DNA of 64,000 nt from Alentia gelatinosa (lineage: Eukaryota > Annelida > Polychaeta > Phyllodocida > Polynoidae): the NCBI GenBank assembly GCA_950022655.1, contig OX465583.1, positions 36,917,360-36,981,359 of the forward strand, given 5' to 3'. Each line of letters begins with the position of its first letter. Position 1 is the first letter of the stretch. The position numbers and the translations under genes are program-made. Positions 34,731 to 45,363 of the stretch are shown in pieces. The notes beneath the pieces were generated by a model. The model searched no databases. It was not told the origin of the DNA and saw only the letters and a list, made by a program, of their open reading frames with translations.

Positions 34731-36390
34731 TCACCTCCCAACCAAAATAAGTCCCAACCAAAGTAAGTATGTCTGATAGAACGTATTGAACGCTTAACTA
34801 CCCAAACAACGCCTTGGCTATATACACAGTGATTCATTAATATGTTCTCTCACTTAAGATACAGCCAGATGTAGATAGACCTGGCGGAGGTATGAGCAGC
34901 TTGCAGTCTGTAGTTAAAGCACCGAGTTGCTCCCTACATGCCCTGTCCTTCCCATACTCATTTCCCAGCCTCATGATTTATACAAGCTCAATCGGCGGGC
35001 ACTGCAGGGCGGACCGCACTGCTCAGAAAGGCTTCCAGCCGCTGGCTGCCATTCATCGCACTCGGATATCTTGCTGGAGTGATCTGCCTGCATCATCGCT
35101 CCTAATCAGATGTCATTAAGCTGGGGCTCGTCCTCATTGTCGGCGGCGGGCGGCATATACGCAGATGGGTGTGTGGTTATTGTATTCTGCTAGATTACTT
35201 CGCTTTACGGGCGCCCAAAGGAAACAATATGGACTAGCAACGGCCCTGGGGCTGCTATTAACTCACCATCAGCTGGGCTCAGTCTCAGAGCCTTAAACCA
35301 GATATAGTAACGTAACGGACGGAGGTGGGTGAGTGTGTGTGGAGAGTGTGAGCTTTGTGGTTAACGGGGAACACATCAGGAGGGATTAATACCGAATTGA
35401 ATTCATAATCCGGGTGTGGCCCACACATCACCGACTTTAGAGCCACCTGGTGGCAATCATTTGACATGATCCCGCTACCCTAGTGAGTAATGAGTGCCTG
35501 AAACCCTTGTAACCTTATGAATAATGGCTGGATGGGACCCCTTAGCACATAAATAATGGCGGAATGAGGCTGGGCGCCCCAGGAGGGGCAATGTCTGAGG
35601 AGGGTGTGGAAAGGTGGAACGGCTTCATATCGCCTACCTGTGTCATACAGCTAATGATATCAGATTAGAGGGCAGGGCGTAGGTCATAGATAAAGTGTCA
35701 GACTTTAAGAGGATATTAAACTCGCCCTTGGATTGGATTAGGAGTCGAGTTCGGATATGATTGGAACGCCCGGGTGAAGCAATTGAGCATCAATCCCAGC
35801 TGACCATAAAGAAACAGATTGCTGGGCATCTCCGGTATTCTGACCTGGTATATTACATATTATTTTCTATCGATTGAAAATGTAGACCATTACAAATTTG
35901 GCAGAAACCATGATCATTGATTGCGGATTTAAAACCCATTGATTACAGGAAAGTATGCATTGTCGATTATTGTCTATATCCTGGATGTAAAGAATCAAAT
36001 GTGCACTGTTAGAAGAAGGTTTTGAATCTACTGAGTATCGCTGTAACCCTCTTCATAATGCATGGCATGTAGTATGAAGTGTGGTGTAGAGGTATTAGCA
36101 GGAGGCAGGAATATGGGTATAAGTGTACACATGACACATGAATGTAGAAGTAAGATAGGAGTAAACGTGCTTTATAAATGAGAAGCAGGCATTTAGATGG
36201 GATGTGAAGTCCCGGTGGGATACAGAGGCGTCATACTATGCATAGGACTTGCTGTAGACCGTGCCTCGGTTGACAGAATCAATTTAACAAGCATATTGCT
36301 TCTAGATGAAGGTTCTCAAGTATGGGATATGACAATCAAGACACTTCATCTGGATAAGCTGTCAGGGCAGATTCTGAGCTTGGGTTATTC
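34731..36390. other. No gene recognised
   Basis: A GC-balanced block at 34890-35160 contains a one-mismatch GAGCAGCTT at 34893. The + frame starting at 34892 lacks coding features. Confidence 0.45.
35440..35453. promoter_or_regulatory. CTCF-like site
   Basis: GAGCCACCTGGTGG fits 13 of 14 positions of the CTCF core SYGCCMYCTRSTGG and forms a GCCACC-T-GGTGGC palindrome from 35442. CTCF is an insulator and loop-anchor protein present in bilaterians. A binding claim needs data. Confidence 0.35.
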
Positions 36391-36545
36391 CTACTTGGTT
36401 GTCAATATGGGGTATCATAATGGGTTGCCAGTATGGGGTGTCAGTGTGGTGTGTCTGTATGGATTGTCAAGATAGGTTGTCATAATAGGTGGTTTGAACG
36501 GGTTGTCAGTTTGGGGTGGCATAATGGGTTGTCAGAATAGAAGAT
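36391..36545 (+). repeat. Short degenerate minisatellite
   Basis: Variants of GGGTTGTCAGTATGGGGTG and CATAATGGGTTGTCA alternate with a basic step of about 13 bp. The open frame ending near 36475 is partly made of it. Confidence 0.6.
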
Positions 36546-38264
36546 CTGTAGTGTTTCAAAATAGGTCGTTAAGAAATGTCGTATGAACGAGGAACACCAT
36601 TTGAATCATATATGGCATTACTGGATCAGGACCAATCATTCTGTCTAGGATATCGTGAATGTCCATGAGCAAAGACACCATTGTGTAGGACGTGAGAACG
36701 TTTGCAGAAATGACAATATGCTTCGATTTGAAAAGGATTTATCGAATTTCGTAGAAAACTGAACGTTAGGAGAGGATAAAAAGGATGTTTCGTTAATACA
36801 ATACTGGCAGGGGAGAGCGTGGATGACTGACACATTGAGGGAGTTTGATCCACTTCTGTCACTTGTGTAAATACCTGCTCGGCGGAACAAAACTCGCAGT
36901 GGGTCCCACAAAAAGAGTGATCGATTCGCCTAGTTAAAGAAGAGCTGGACAAAAAGGAGCTTTCCAAATACTTTTCCTGTCTCAGATAAGCGAATATGGA
37001 GGAAGTGAGATAAAAGCAAATGAAATGCAGTTTGAGTATTGCTATTAAGGACAGGGTTAGCTACCAAACCTCCATCCACCTGATTAAAAATGCTTCACAT
37101 CCTAAAATACGTCCAGCCCGTCCTACCTTTAGGATATGTATTCAACTGTAAGGGTAACCATAAACACCGTCTTTCACTATGGAATTCTCCTACATCGGAG
37201 CATTGTTCATACTATAATTGTGATTAAAGGAACATGACTGCCAACAAATGAGACTAGCCAATTAAAAGATGCCTTTATTGATTTGAGAGAAATGGAGCTA
37301 CAAGGCCCACAGGGGACATAAACTATTACAAGTAGGTACGCGTATTTTATTGCCAGGGGTGGCAATTACCTCCTTTCCTTTCGAGTCTGCCACTCGATAT
37401 GTTCACATTAAATATTCATGAGTTAGAATGTCGAAGAAGCTTCGACTTTTGCATTCATTTTCTGTTTGCATCTTTCTATTTGCATCAGTGCCCATGGTAA
37501 TGGATCAATCTTGATATCCTCAACGCTCTCTGGCTTACATCTTAATTAACCTGCAACGGCCATTATACAACCGCTGGTGGTTGGTTATTTTACGAGGAAA
37601 GAATCTAAGAGAGGACAACACCTTTTAGCTCTTGTTTAAAAAGCCTGAAAATGGATAACGGGCTTCATGCATATTCATGATCAATAAGCCCGAGTCCTAG
37701 CGAAGGCGTGTGGCTACCTCTCACTGTCGTGTATAGCTCGATGACAAATGAGCCGTATGTATATTACCTCCAGGCGGTGGTGTCCTGTGCTGGCGAGCTG
37801 CTCGGTGGGCAGGAAGGTGTGGACGGGAACTGCTCGGAGCTGATCGGGCCCAGGGGTCGGTCACTCGGTGTATCAAGCCTGTCGGGGCCATGCCTTGTCG
37901 GCCGAGTCTCAAATTACCTACAGATATAAGCATCGTATGTCCAGTGTATGGTCCACACGGTACAGCATACAAACCACATTTGTAGGTGTACTATAATCTA
38001 TATGGGGACAATACATATAGTATATTCACAAATTTGTTTTGGAAACAACCACCTCCTCTCCATCTTTTATACATTCGATTTAAGCGGGGATTGATGCAAG
38101 ATTTCCAAAGTGTTTACCCCCTCCCCCCTTCAATGCGTTCGTACTTAATGGGTGGCCTCAATGGTTCAAGCACAGGTTGTCTACAAGTGACACTTCAGCT
38201 CATTCATGTAGCTATATGCAGATGGCACCTGATGTAGACAAATGGCTACCATCAGATTTCCTAA
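36546..38264. other. No gene; POU-type sites and a hairpin at 37400-37500, GAGCTGCTC at 37795
   Basis: Between 37412 and 37490 are attcatga, three ttTGCAT octamer-like cores (37449, 37468, 37481) and a perfect 7-bp stem, GTCGAAG-AAG-CTTCGAC, at 37430-37446. A second atattcatgatcaa lies near 37670. These suggest a developmental regulatory element. A CpG-rich patch at 37780-37880 carries GAGCTGCTC at 37795-37803. The minus frame 36626-36967 has no recognised product. Confidence 0.35.
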
Positions 38265-38425
38265 CATTCAGAACTGCTTGCACTCAACTGCCCACACATG
38301 ACTGCTCACACAAGAATGCCCACAAACGTCTTCCCGCAGGAAAACTGCCTACTCATGACTGCCTGCACATGAGTACCACCACAGCATTCCTTACACAAGA
38401 ATCCCCACATACCTGCCTACAATAG
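38265..38425 (+). repeat. Decayed tandem repeat, about 60 bp unit
   Basis: Blocks such as aactgccyacwcatgactgc, cacacaagaatgcccacaa and cttacacaagaatccccaca recur in the same order in two units, and further ctgccy...acaagaatg fragments follow. The open frame across it shows the corresponding LPTHDC repetition. It is not a gene. Confidence 0.55.
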
Positions 38426-39799
38426 CCAGCATACGAATGCTTTTAAGGGACTGCCCAGACAGAAATGGCTGCACAGAAATGCCCATCAGACATATCAGAG
38501 AGGCAGAGAGCAGGGTGAAGAGCCCGTCTTTCATGGCGGGGTTCCGTTGTCTTGCTGACGACCTGGAGGTAATTGATAGTCACGCGAGCAGCCCTACGTA
38601 TTGCCCGCCGCCTCCGGGCGTGATTTACGGCCACAACAATGGTGACCTTCCGCTTGCCGTCCGTCAGTGCCAGGTCCACATGCCTAGCGTATGGATGGCT
38701 CCTCCCTGGTGCCCGCTCCAGCGTTGCCCTTGGCCGGCCTGCCCATTTACCTTTCCTCTGAGTCCCACCCGACAACCCTAACCCCCTCCCCTCCCGCCCC
38801 TAGGTATTTGATCGGTCCAACCTCTGGTCCCTATTCCTCACCCTGTCTATAGTACACCACATCCATCTCTTCCGCGATCACCAGAGCCTACATTTACCTA
38901 CCAGTTCCGTACCTTCTCTTATAATTCCTCTCCATTCATCCTGCCCATATGACACTGCCACCCTGTCCGGATACACACTCATACCGCATACCGCCAATAT
39001 CCCAAACCTGTCCGCCTACTCCCCGCCCAGTACTCACCTAATTCCCGCAAAATCGCCGCACAGTTCCCCACACAGTCTTTTTTCCCCAGGCAGGAGACAC
39101 ACCCCTCCCCCCCCCCCCACACACACACTCACACTGGAGCGAGGAGCCCACCCGGTCTATAGGAATTAATTTTACAAACTGTCCTAGTCTCTTCCCAGCC
39201 CTCAGCCTGTCTTTAGCCAGTACCCACACAGTCCCCACCGAATGCAGGGTCCGCAAACAGGTCCTTGAGCTGCATGCAGTAATTACGCAAGGCCGATCCA
39301 GCCCCAGACGGTAAATCACCTGGAGCAAAGACACCAACCCTGGAGGCGGCCTCCATGTGTCCCCTGTGAGTGCGTTAGACTATGGGCGGGTGGGGAACAC
39401 CGGGACACCCGCCAACAGCAGGATCTCCAGGCACTGAGCGGGTGGCCAGCAGGACTGCTCACTGAAGAGCTGCTCACCAGCGCTGCATAACGGCCTCCTC
39501 CTCGAGTTAATTAGTAGGCGAGTGTGAGGACAGCTTTTGTCTCTGGTGCCTCGGAGTTGTCCTGTACTACAGCTTCCTTTGGTGCGGAGTGCTGATGTGG
39601 TGTTTGTGTTTGTAATTACTCACCTGTGATCTGGTTACGGAGGCTTTGGTCAGGGACAACAAGGGAGCGCCTGCTTCGTTAGGTTGGGTATTTGTAGGCA
39701 TAGTTGGAGGGTTCACGTAGTTCGTTCAGTAGTGTTATACTAACAAGGACAACGAGCAACGTAGGTTATTTATCAAATTATCATCCATGTGAATTGAAC
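38426..39799. other. No gene; CpG patch, poly-C run and GAGCTGCTC
   Basis: A CpG-rich stretch lies at 38520-38760, with overlapping frames on both strands that have no recognised product. A C-run followed by an ACAC repeat lies at about 39103-39130. GAGCTGCTC is at 39467-39475, with a further actgctcactg at 39454. On the minus strand a CACAG/GTGAGT junction at about 39617 lacks a pyrimidine tract. Confidence 0.4.
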
Positions 39800-39905
39800 T
39801 AGTATATTTGGTCTAGTTTCAGTATTAAAATCACTAGATTCCGTGTTCAAATCTTGTCGATCTAATCAGAAATGAAGGTTTCCTGTTATTTCGGATTTTG
39901 GGGTT
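39795..39905 (+). mobile_element. tRNA-derived SINE head
   Basis: The A box TAGTATATTTGG (39800-39811) and B box GTTCAAATC (39845-39853) are 45 bp apart, matching tRNA geometry. The intervening attaaaatcactagattccg is typical of SINE heads. The acceptor stem does not pair, and the element appears to belong to a different family from the 34538/48837 pair. The 3' end is not defined. Confidence 0.5.
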
Positions 39906-41105
39906 GTATTCTTTTTGTGTATTAAATTTTCATCACATAATTTATAATTGTGGAGGCGAACAGGATTCGGAAAATGCCCGTAATATATTTGTAGATCTCA
40001 CTGGTATCTCTGATATATACTAATAGAAAGGTATGCAGAACATTATCATGTATTTTAATGATGACCAGTAGTAATGGTATTATTTTTGACACAGTGGCCT
40101 CAATTTATTTGCTATCTTGACAATGATGAAAATAGTTCTCAACCAAATTTGTTAAAGTTAAGAATACACCCTTTTATATTAATGTGTCTTCGAATCTTAG
40201 AGAAAGTACTTGTTCTGTACACTCTGTAAATTCTCTATGCAAATTTGCAAGTCTTAAGTCCGGCCTAATAATGAAAAATACATTTAAGAAGAATTTCGTA
40301 AAACACGGATTAAACTGGTCTACGTGTGTTTATAATTATCTTCTAGGCATTCCATGAATGACTAATTAAAATCATGTTAAATGATTAGTATAGGCGACTT
40401 TAAAAATGTCAAAAAGCTCTTGTGATGGATTATAATCACAAGCTAGCAGAACTTTTAATGTTGATATCTCATTAAGGCATGGTCCTAATTAGTTGTTCCA
40501 CAAGGTTTATATGCAGGCTGCTAATTAGGCTTTACGTGTCATTTGTATCCCCACATGACGCCCTTTCATGCCAGAATACTGCACATAGATGAAGGCCAGC
40601 TTTTGGACGGATATAAAGATATTGATTAGAGATGATAATGCTACAAAACAATCATGTCAGGAAGGATTCGTGATACTGTCATAAATAGGAAGACGCTATT
40701 AAACCGTGCGGCTCAATTTTGAGTGTTACATCAATATCAATAGCAACCAAGGATGAATAAACGCTCTATGACTTAAGGCCCTTTCTATATTCACCTGTTT
40801 TTGATGAGAGAATCATATTTTGTTTCAATGGTAGTCTGCACATCCAATGGAGGCATGTTGAGTATGGCGGGTATTATGATGACCTGAGTCTATATGATTG
40901 GCCACAAGGCTCGGTCCATGAAAGGGCTTGAGAGTGGGGTTGCGAAGGTGAAGGAAACGATATCATATTGCCCATAGCATTTACTGATAATACCTTCTCC
41001 CAGTCCTAAGTGTGTGTGGATTGGGGATATGATTCAACCCCCACCTCCATCCCCCCGCACCCTCACCCAGTCCTGCAGTCTACCCACTTCCCAAGAACCA
41101 GCTCT
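39906..41105. other. No gene; homeodomain-rich AT patch at 40340-40560
   Basis: actaattaaaat, gattag, GGATTA, tctcattaag, CCTAATTAG and GCTAATTAGG lie within 220 bp. Around 40425-40445 TTGTGAT and ATCACAA form an inverted repeat enclosing the GGATTATA core. The combination is compatible with a homeobox-controlled enhancer; conservation was not testable. Confidence 0.3.
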
Positions 41106-41395
41106 TTGAGGTCCTTGCGCATGCGCAACATTCACGCACTATAGCTTCCAGAGGCCACTCACAGAGGGCGTTTCAAGTCCCCTCCACCGTCGTTGATGCC
41201 CGCCTGTAGCCGCCACAATACGGACAGAGGGCGGCGAAAGCTGGGTACCAGCTGGGCGGCGGTGGTGGTGGTGGTGGTGGCAGAGGGTAGGTGGGTCGGG
41301 GTTGGAAGGGAGGTGCAGCGACCTTGACAGGGAGGCCACATCTCTGGAGATTATTCAGATCCAGCCGTAGAGAGGCGTTACCATGGCAATAGAAT
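41106..41395. promoter_or_regulatory. NRF1 palindrome with X-box: promoter candidate
   Basis: TTGCGCATGCGCAA (41116-41129) is a perfect 14-bp palindrome containing the complete NRF1 core. GTTACCATGGCAAT at 41377-41390 is a near-perfect RFX X-box. A (GGT)n run lies at about 41256-41282. The two minus-strand frames here contain a poly-His or poly-Thr run that is just this GGT repeat. The pairing of NRF1 and X-box sites repeats what is seen at 17631-17662. Confidence 0.45.
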
Positions 41396-43491
41396 GGAGG
41401 AGTGGATATCCATCTCCCAGCCCGTCAACGCTGTCTTCTGTCGAAAGAGATGGGTTAGGGGAAGGTGGGTGGCAGCGTATGTGGATGAGTGGTCGGGAGG
41501 GAGAGAGGAGGGGTTGTGGAGGGCAATTGATAGAAGTATTTAGAGTAGGGAAAAGCATTTCTGTTAAAATACTCAGAAAAGGCCAGGGAGGTGTGAAAGA
41601 CGTCTATGGTTGTCCTGCCGATGGTCCCCATAGTGTTTAGTATATATAGAGGACTATATACAGAATTGCTGACCACCCACTATGCCCTCAGTGAGTCTTG
41701 GCAGTAGACCGTGGAGTTTGTCCAGTCAGCAGAGTTTGACCAGTAGAAATAAGACCGTAAATATTACTGTCACCTCTATCTCCCTGCTCGACCCAAGGCT
41801 GAAGGGATCAGCCAAGGGCAATCGGCAGTAGAACCTTCGAGATCTCCTTGACCTATGTCGGTCTGGTAGCATTATAAGACGTAACAAATAGCAGTCACGA
41901 GAGTAAACAAAGTAACATATTTAGCTGCAGGAATATTTATAAGGTAATAGATATTTACTATCCACTATCAAAATCCTGCCTTCAAAAATGTTGTCTTGAT
42001 AAAATTAAACGGAACAATTGTGTACGTTGAATGATATCTGCTTTTCTTCAGAGTTGATAATATGCTGTATATAGTCTTGTATACCTCTCTCATTAGTTTT
42101 TAATCATATATACGCAATCCATAAAGTGTCATGAAAAAGGCTTTTTGCCAGTGTCTTGGAATTAGTCCTGTTCTCTAGATAGAAATACTGGTATCTTTCT
42201 GCTTCGAGGCAATTCTTGAGATCCATTTACGCTCATCCTCACCGTTATACTCACCATTATTGTGCCATTTTGACAATAATGGGGAAAACGTAGTGCCTTT
42301 GGGCCTTCATTCTCTCCACCTCTTTAGTGGGGATCAAGGTGACCCTCGCGACCTGCACGGCATTGACTCACTAGGTTCAGCGTGGGCGCTGACCTGCCCA
42401 AAGGTAGCATGCCATGGAGGAGTGACCCTGCGCCTCCAATCGCAGACTTTGTTTCAGTCGATGAGGCCAAACTACCGGGGGGGGGGGGGGGAGGGCGGGC
42501 GGAAGAAAAGGATGACTGTAAATTGTGGCTGGGGCAGCACCGGGGTCACGCGGCCAGACTAAGCTATGGCATGACGGGATATGTTTGGCTAGAAGCGCCC
42601 CCAGAGGTCTATGTCAGCTCCGCCTGGCGGCATGTCTGCGTGGGCATTTAGCTATCCTGATGTGCATAAGAATGATAGTTTTGATTCAAAAGGAAAAGAA
42701 AGTTCGGCGTTAATGTGAGGATTTTAAGTCTTTGGTTTATCTGTTTGGCGTCCTGTTGATAATGGTAGCAAGTACAATATTAGCCCGCAAAAACGATGAA
42801 CACACAGAATTGTTCTTAGCTGATTGTATAAAGACAGATATGCTGGAGACTTGATTAAGTTTCACACCTAAGCAATTGTCAGGGTCGTGTTAGGGAAATA
42901 TCAATTCTATGAGAAGAGGACGAACAGCAAGAAGCGACATACAATTACATGATTCACCTTGAAACCTGGTACCTTTAAAAGCGGCTGACATGTGTGTCAT
43001 ACCCATAAAGGAGATATCGAGGCATGCTATACATTTTTATGCGCGTGCCTGACATATAATGAATGCATGTAGGTATGCTAGACGTTGTCATGTATGTACC
43101 ACACATTCGCGAGATACACAAAGATATGCTATCGCGTGTGTGCCACATATATTACGAATACAGCGAGGTATCATCAATGCTACCACTTTTGCTGTCTAGT
43201 CTCAACCTCGCGGGTAAGTGTAACTTAGCCAGCTGCAGTTGGCTGCAGGTGGCCCCAGGAGACACTTGATATTGCCCTCAGCCCTACCCTGCTACACCTT
43301 GCGCCTCTCATGGCGACCGTACAGGAGAATGCTGGTGTCGGATGTCGCGTACAAGCTGATACTATGAATTTCACCTGTCCTTTGCACCTATATTCTTAGC
43401 CAGTATCTCTGATTTTGGGGATGTGTAATATGTATGTTCATTTACCAGTATGTGCGTCTGTCTTTGAATATAATCAGATGATTTTCTCAGC
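41396..43491. other. No gene; hairpin at 42254 and poly-G at 42477
   Basis: CCATTATTGT (42254-42263) and ACAATAATGG (42273-42282) form a perfect 10-bp stem with a 9-nt loop. A run of 15 G lies at 42477-42491 next to a CpG-rich patch (42330-42640). Overlapping frames there show no recognised product. Confidence 0.45.
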
Positions 43492-43763
43492 GATGACAGA
43501 TTTCCACTTATCCAATGAAATCCACTTTTTCATTTCCAGTATATAAAATATGTTTCCTTTAGTAAAACAAAGAATATAGGAATTGAGGCTCATTCACAGC
43601 AAAAAGACAGTTGGTAGAACCTCATAACGGACCCTCAGCCCCATGCTATGACTGTTCTTATGTATTTTTGTTCTCTCAGAGGCAATAAATAAAAGATATA
43701 TCTAAATAACTTTTTCTGATACCAACTGACATTCCTGTTTTCTAGTCAATTATATCAACAGAA
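43492..43763 (+). repeat. Interspersed repeat of unknown family, copy C
   Basis: This is the third copy of the family at 4183 and 26983. It has the same order of blocks: gatgacag, ccaatgaaatccactttttc plus atttccagtatataaaat (43513-43549), attgaggctc near 43578, gaccctcagcccca near 43629, gttctctcagaggcaataaa near 43670, and accaactgacattcc near 43722. All three copies lie on the + strand. Confidence 0.7.
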
Positions 43764-43829
43764 CACCTGCCACTATATCAATGGATAAATGTCTGCAGAT
43801 ATTCCACCAGCCCTCCTTCTAGATCTACT

Positions 43830-44080
43830 CACACTTGCTCGTGCTCTGTGTTTACACCTGCTCACCTCAGCTCCGCATGTTAGATGCGAGTAATTGCGGA
43901 AGCGGCGGGGCGTGTGTCGTAGGAGCTGGCGTGAAGAAGATACCACGGGCTGAGAGCAGGCCTCTTCTTACCCCCCGGCTCAGTCCCAGGCGCTCCAGGG
44001 TCGAGCGGCTCGCCGTCCGGCTCACCTGTTAACGAGCCCGCCCATGTGAGGCTGGATTAGCCGTCGAGGAGCTCCAGCAC
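43830..44080. other. GC-rich patch, no gene recognised
   Basis: The patch is CpG-rich with several ctcacctg words. The + frame 43835-44032 is Arg/Leu-rich with no recognised domain. A GTGAGC donor-like site on the minus strand near 44025 has no accompanying exon. Confidence 0.3.
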
Positions 44081-44172
44081 CTGTTGAATCAGCTGTTTGT
44101 GGTGACGCCTGGCGGCTTGGTTGAATGGTCACTGATGTCTTCATCGTCTCTCAGTGTTCTCAGTCACGTGTG

Positions 44173-44517
44173 TCTAATTCTGATTTGTATTCAGAAAAAA
44201 ACCCACAAATCCGTATATAATATATACGGATTTGTGGGTTTATTATATATATATACATATATATTATTATATAACTCCGTTTATATAAATATAAATTATC
44301 AACCAATACCCTTCACAGGTTTATTCGCTACGATATTTCATTTGTTGTTTAGCGTCACAAATACTTTCCAGGTTACCCGGTTACCTGATGCGGTAACCGG
44401 AGGTTTCTTGGTGACGCTTATATAGTTTAAACAACATTCCACTCTTAACTGCTCACCCGAGTTATATAAATATATATTGATATTTTGGTTCAACTTTTCT
44501 GAATATACGTAATTAGA
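44173..44517. mobile_element. Nested foldback (MITE-like) element
   Basis: The 345-bp segment begins TCTAATTctgatttgtATTCAG and ends in the inverse, ctGAATatacgtAATTAGA. Inner arms correspond in order: tatattattatataactc against gagttatataaatatata, tgttgttt against aaacaaca, AGCGTCAC (44351-44358) against GTGACGCT (44412-44419). The centre is a perfect 9-bp stem, CCGGTTACC-tgatgc-GGTAACCGG (44377-44400). A separate perfect palindrome, 21 bp on each side of one central base, lies inside the left arm at 44199-44241. No transposase is present and the target duplication is unclear. The frame across it is an accident. Confidence 0.55.
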
Positions 44518-45157
44518 TTCTAATAGTAGTCTCTCTAACAGCAATCTATAAGTTATAATAGAATCAGGCAATCATAACCAGTATCATTAAATAGATGTTA
44601 TGCTATCTAACTGCCTATCAAATAATTACATGCTCTACCCGTTGAACCTTGAAAACATATTATGATACTGTGTCATAATATGAGGGAAACATTTTTTTCT
44701 TACTATGGGGCTATGGGGAAAGGCATTGAGGCCTTGTTCTGTTAACCAACGTTGGATCTAATTTCCATCACTGGCATTAAAGGAATAAAATTATTACATC
44801 CGTCTCTGCTATGGCAAGTTATCAAGTATGCGGAACTAGATCAACTTGCTAGAAAACCACCATAAAGAAAGTATTGGACATTGCCAGCCCACGTTTTCCT
44901 CAGGGTTGTGTAAATTGAACAGCGTGTGGGTTTAACACATTAGAAAACACCTGAAAATGAATTTTAAACTAGTAGGCGGTGCTTCAAATGTCCTGACAGT
45001 TTTGGCTGCTGTTGACCTTTAGATAAGCTTTGTGTTGATATTTCAACGCCGTATGAATTCTAAACTACCAAAACCAACCTTCATCGAAACTACACAATAA
45101 TCAAGCAGTGAATATATTATCTGCAGATACCTTTAAAATCTACCTTATTTTGGTTGA
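44518..45157. other. No gene recognised
   Basis: AT-rich DNA without a supported element. Confidence 0.5.
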
Positions 45158-45363
45158 GGTTCCTATGTAAGAACACAACTCGAGCCTGATGAGGATTTAT
45201 TCGAAGCTTGTCTACCGGAAATTGATCGCAGCCCTGTGGCGTTCCTCAAGCGTCCCCGCTCAATCGGGTCCCGCGGCATCGGGCGAGCGCGTCTCTTGTA
45301 TGGGTCTCCGGGGCCAGGCGTTGACCGGCCCATAGTTAGGGAAGCATTCATCAAGGCTCGTTA
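45158..45363 (+). pseudogene. Coding-like open segment in a GC island, possible exon or gene fragment
   Basis: One + frame stays open from 45158 to a TAA at 45361-45363. From 45179 it reads LEPDEDLFEACLPEIDRSPV and continues with AFLKRPRSIGSRGIGRARLL and a C-terminal RPIVREAFIKAR. It has an acidic start, a basic Gly/Arg middle and many G/C third positions, unlike the surrounding AT-rich DNA. There is no ATG in this frame. The acceptor before it (tcctatgtaag) is poor, and the GC island continues to about 45520 in other frames. It could be a terminal exon, a decayed transposon or gene fragment, or chance. I do not recognise the family. Confidence 0.25.

Noticed and set aside
39595..39625. Minus-strand recursive site (cacag/gtgagt)
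   Set aside because: No pyrimidine tract before the AG; more likely a chance donor.
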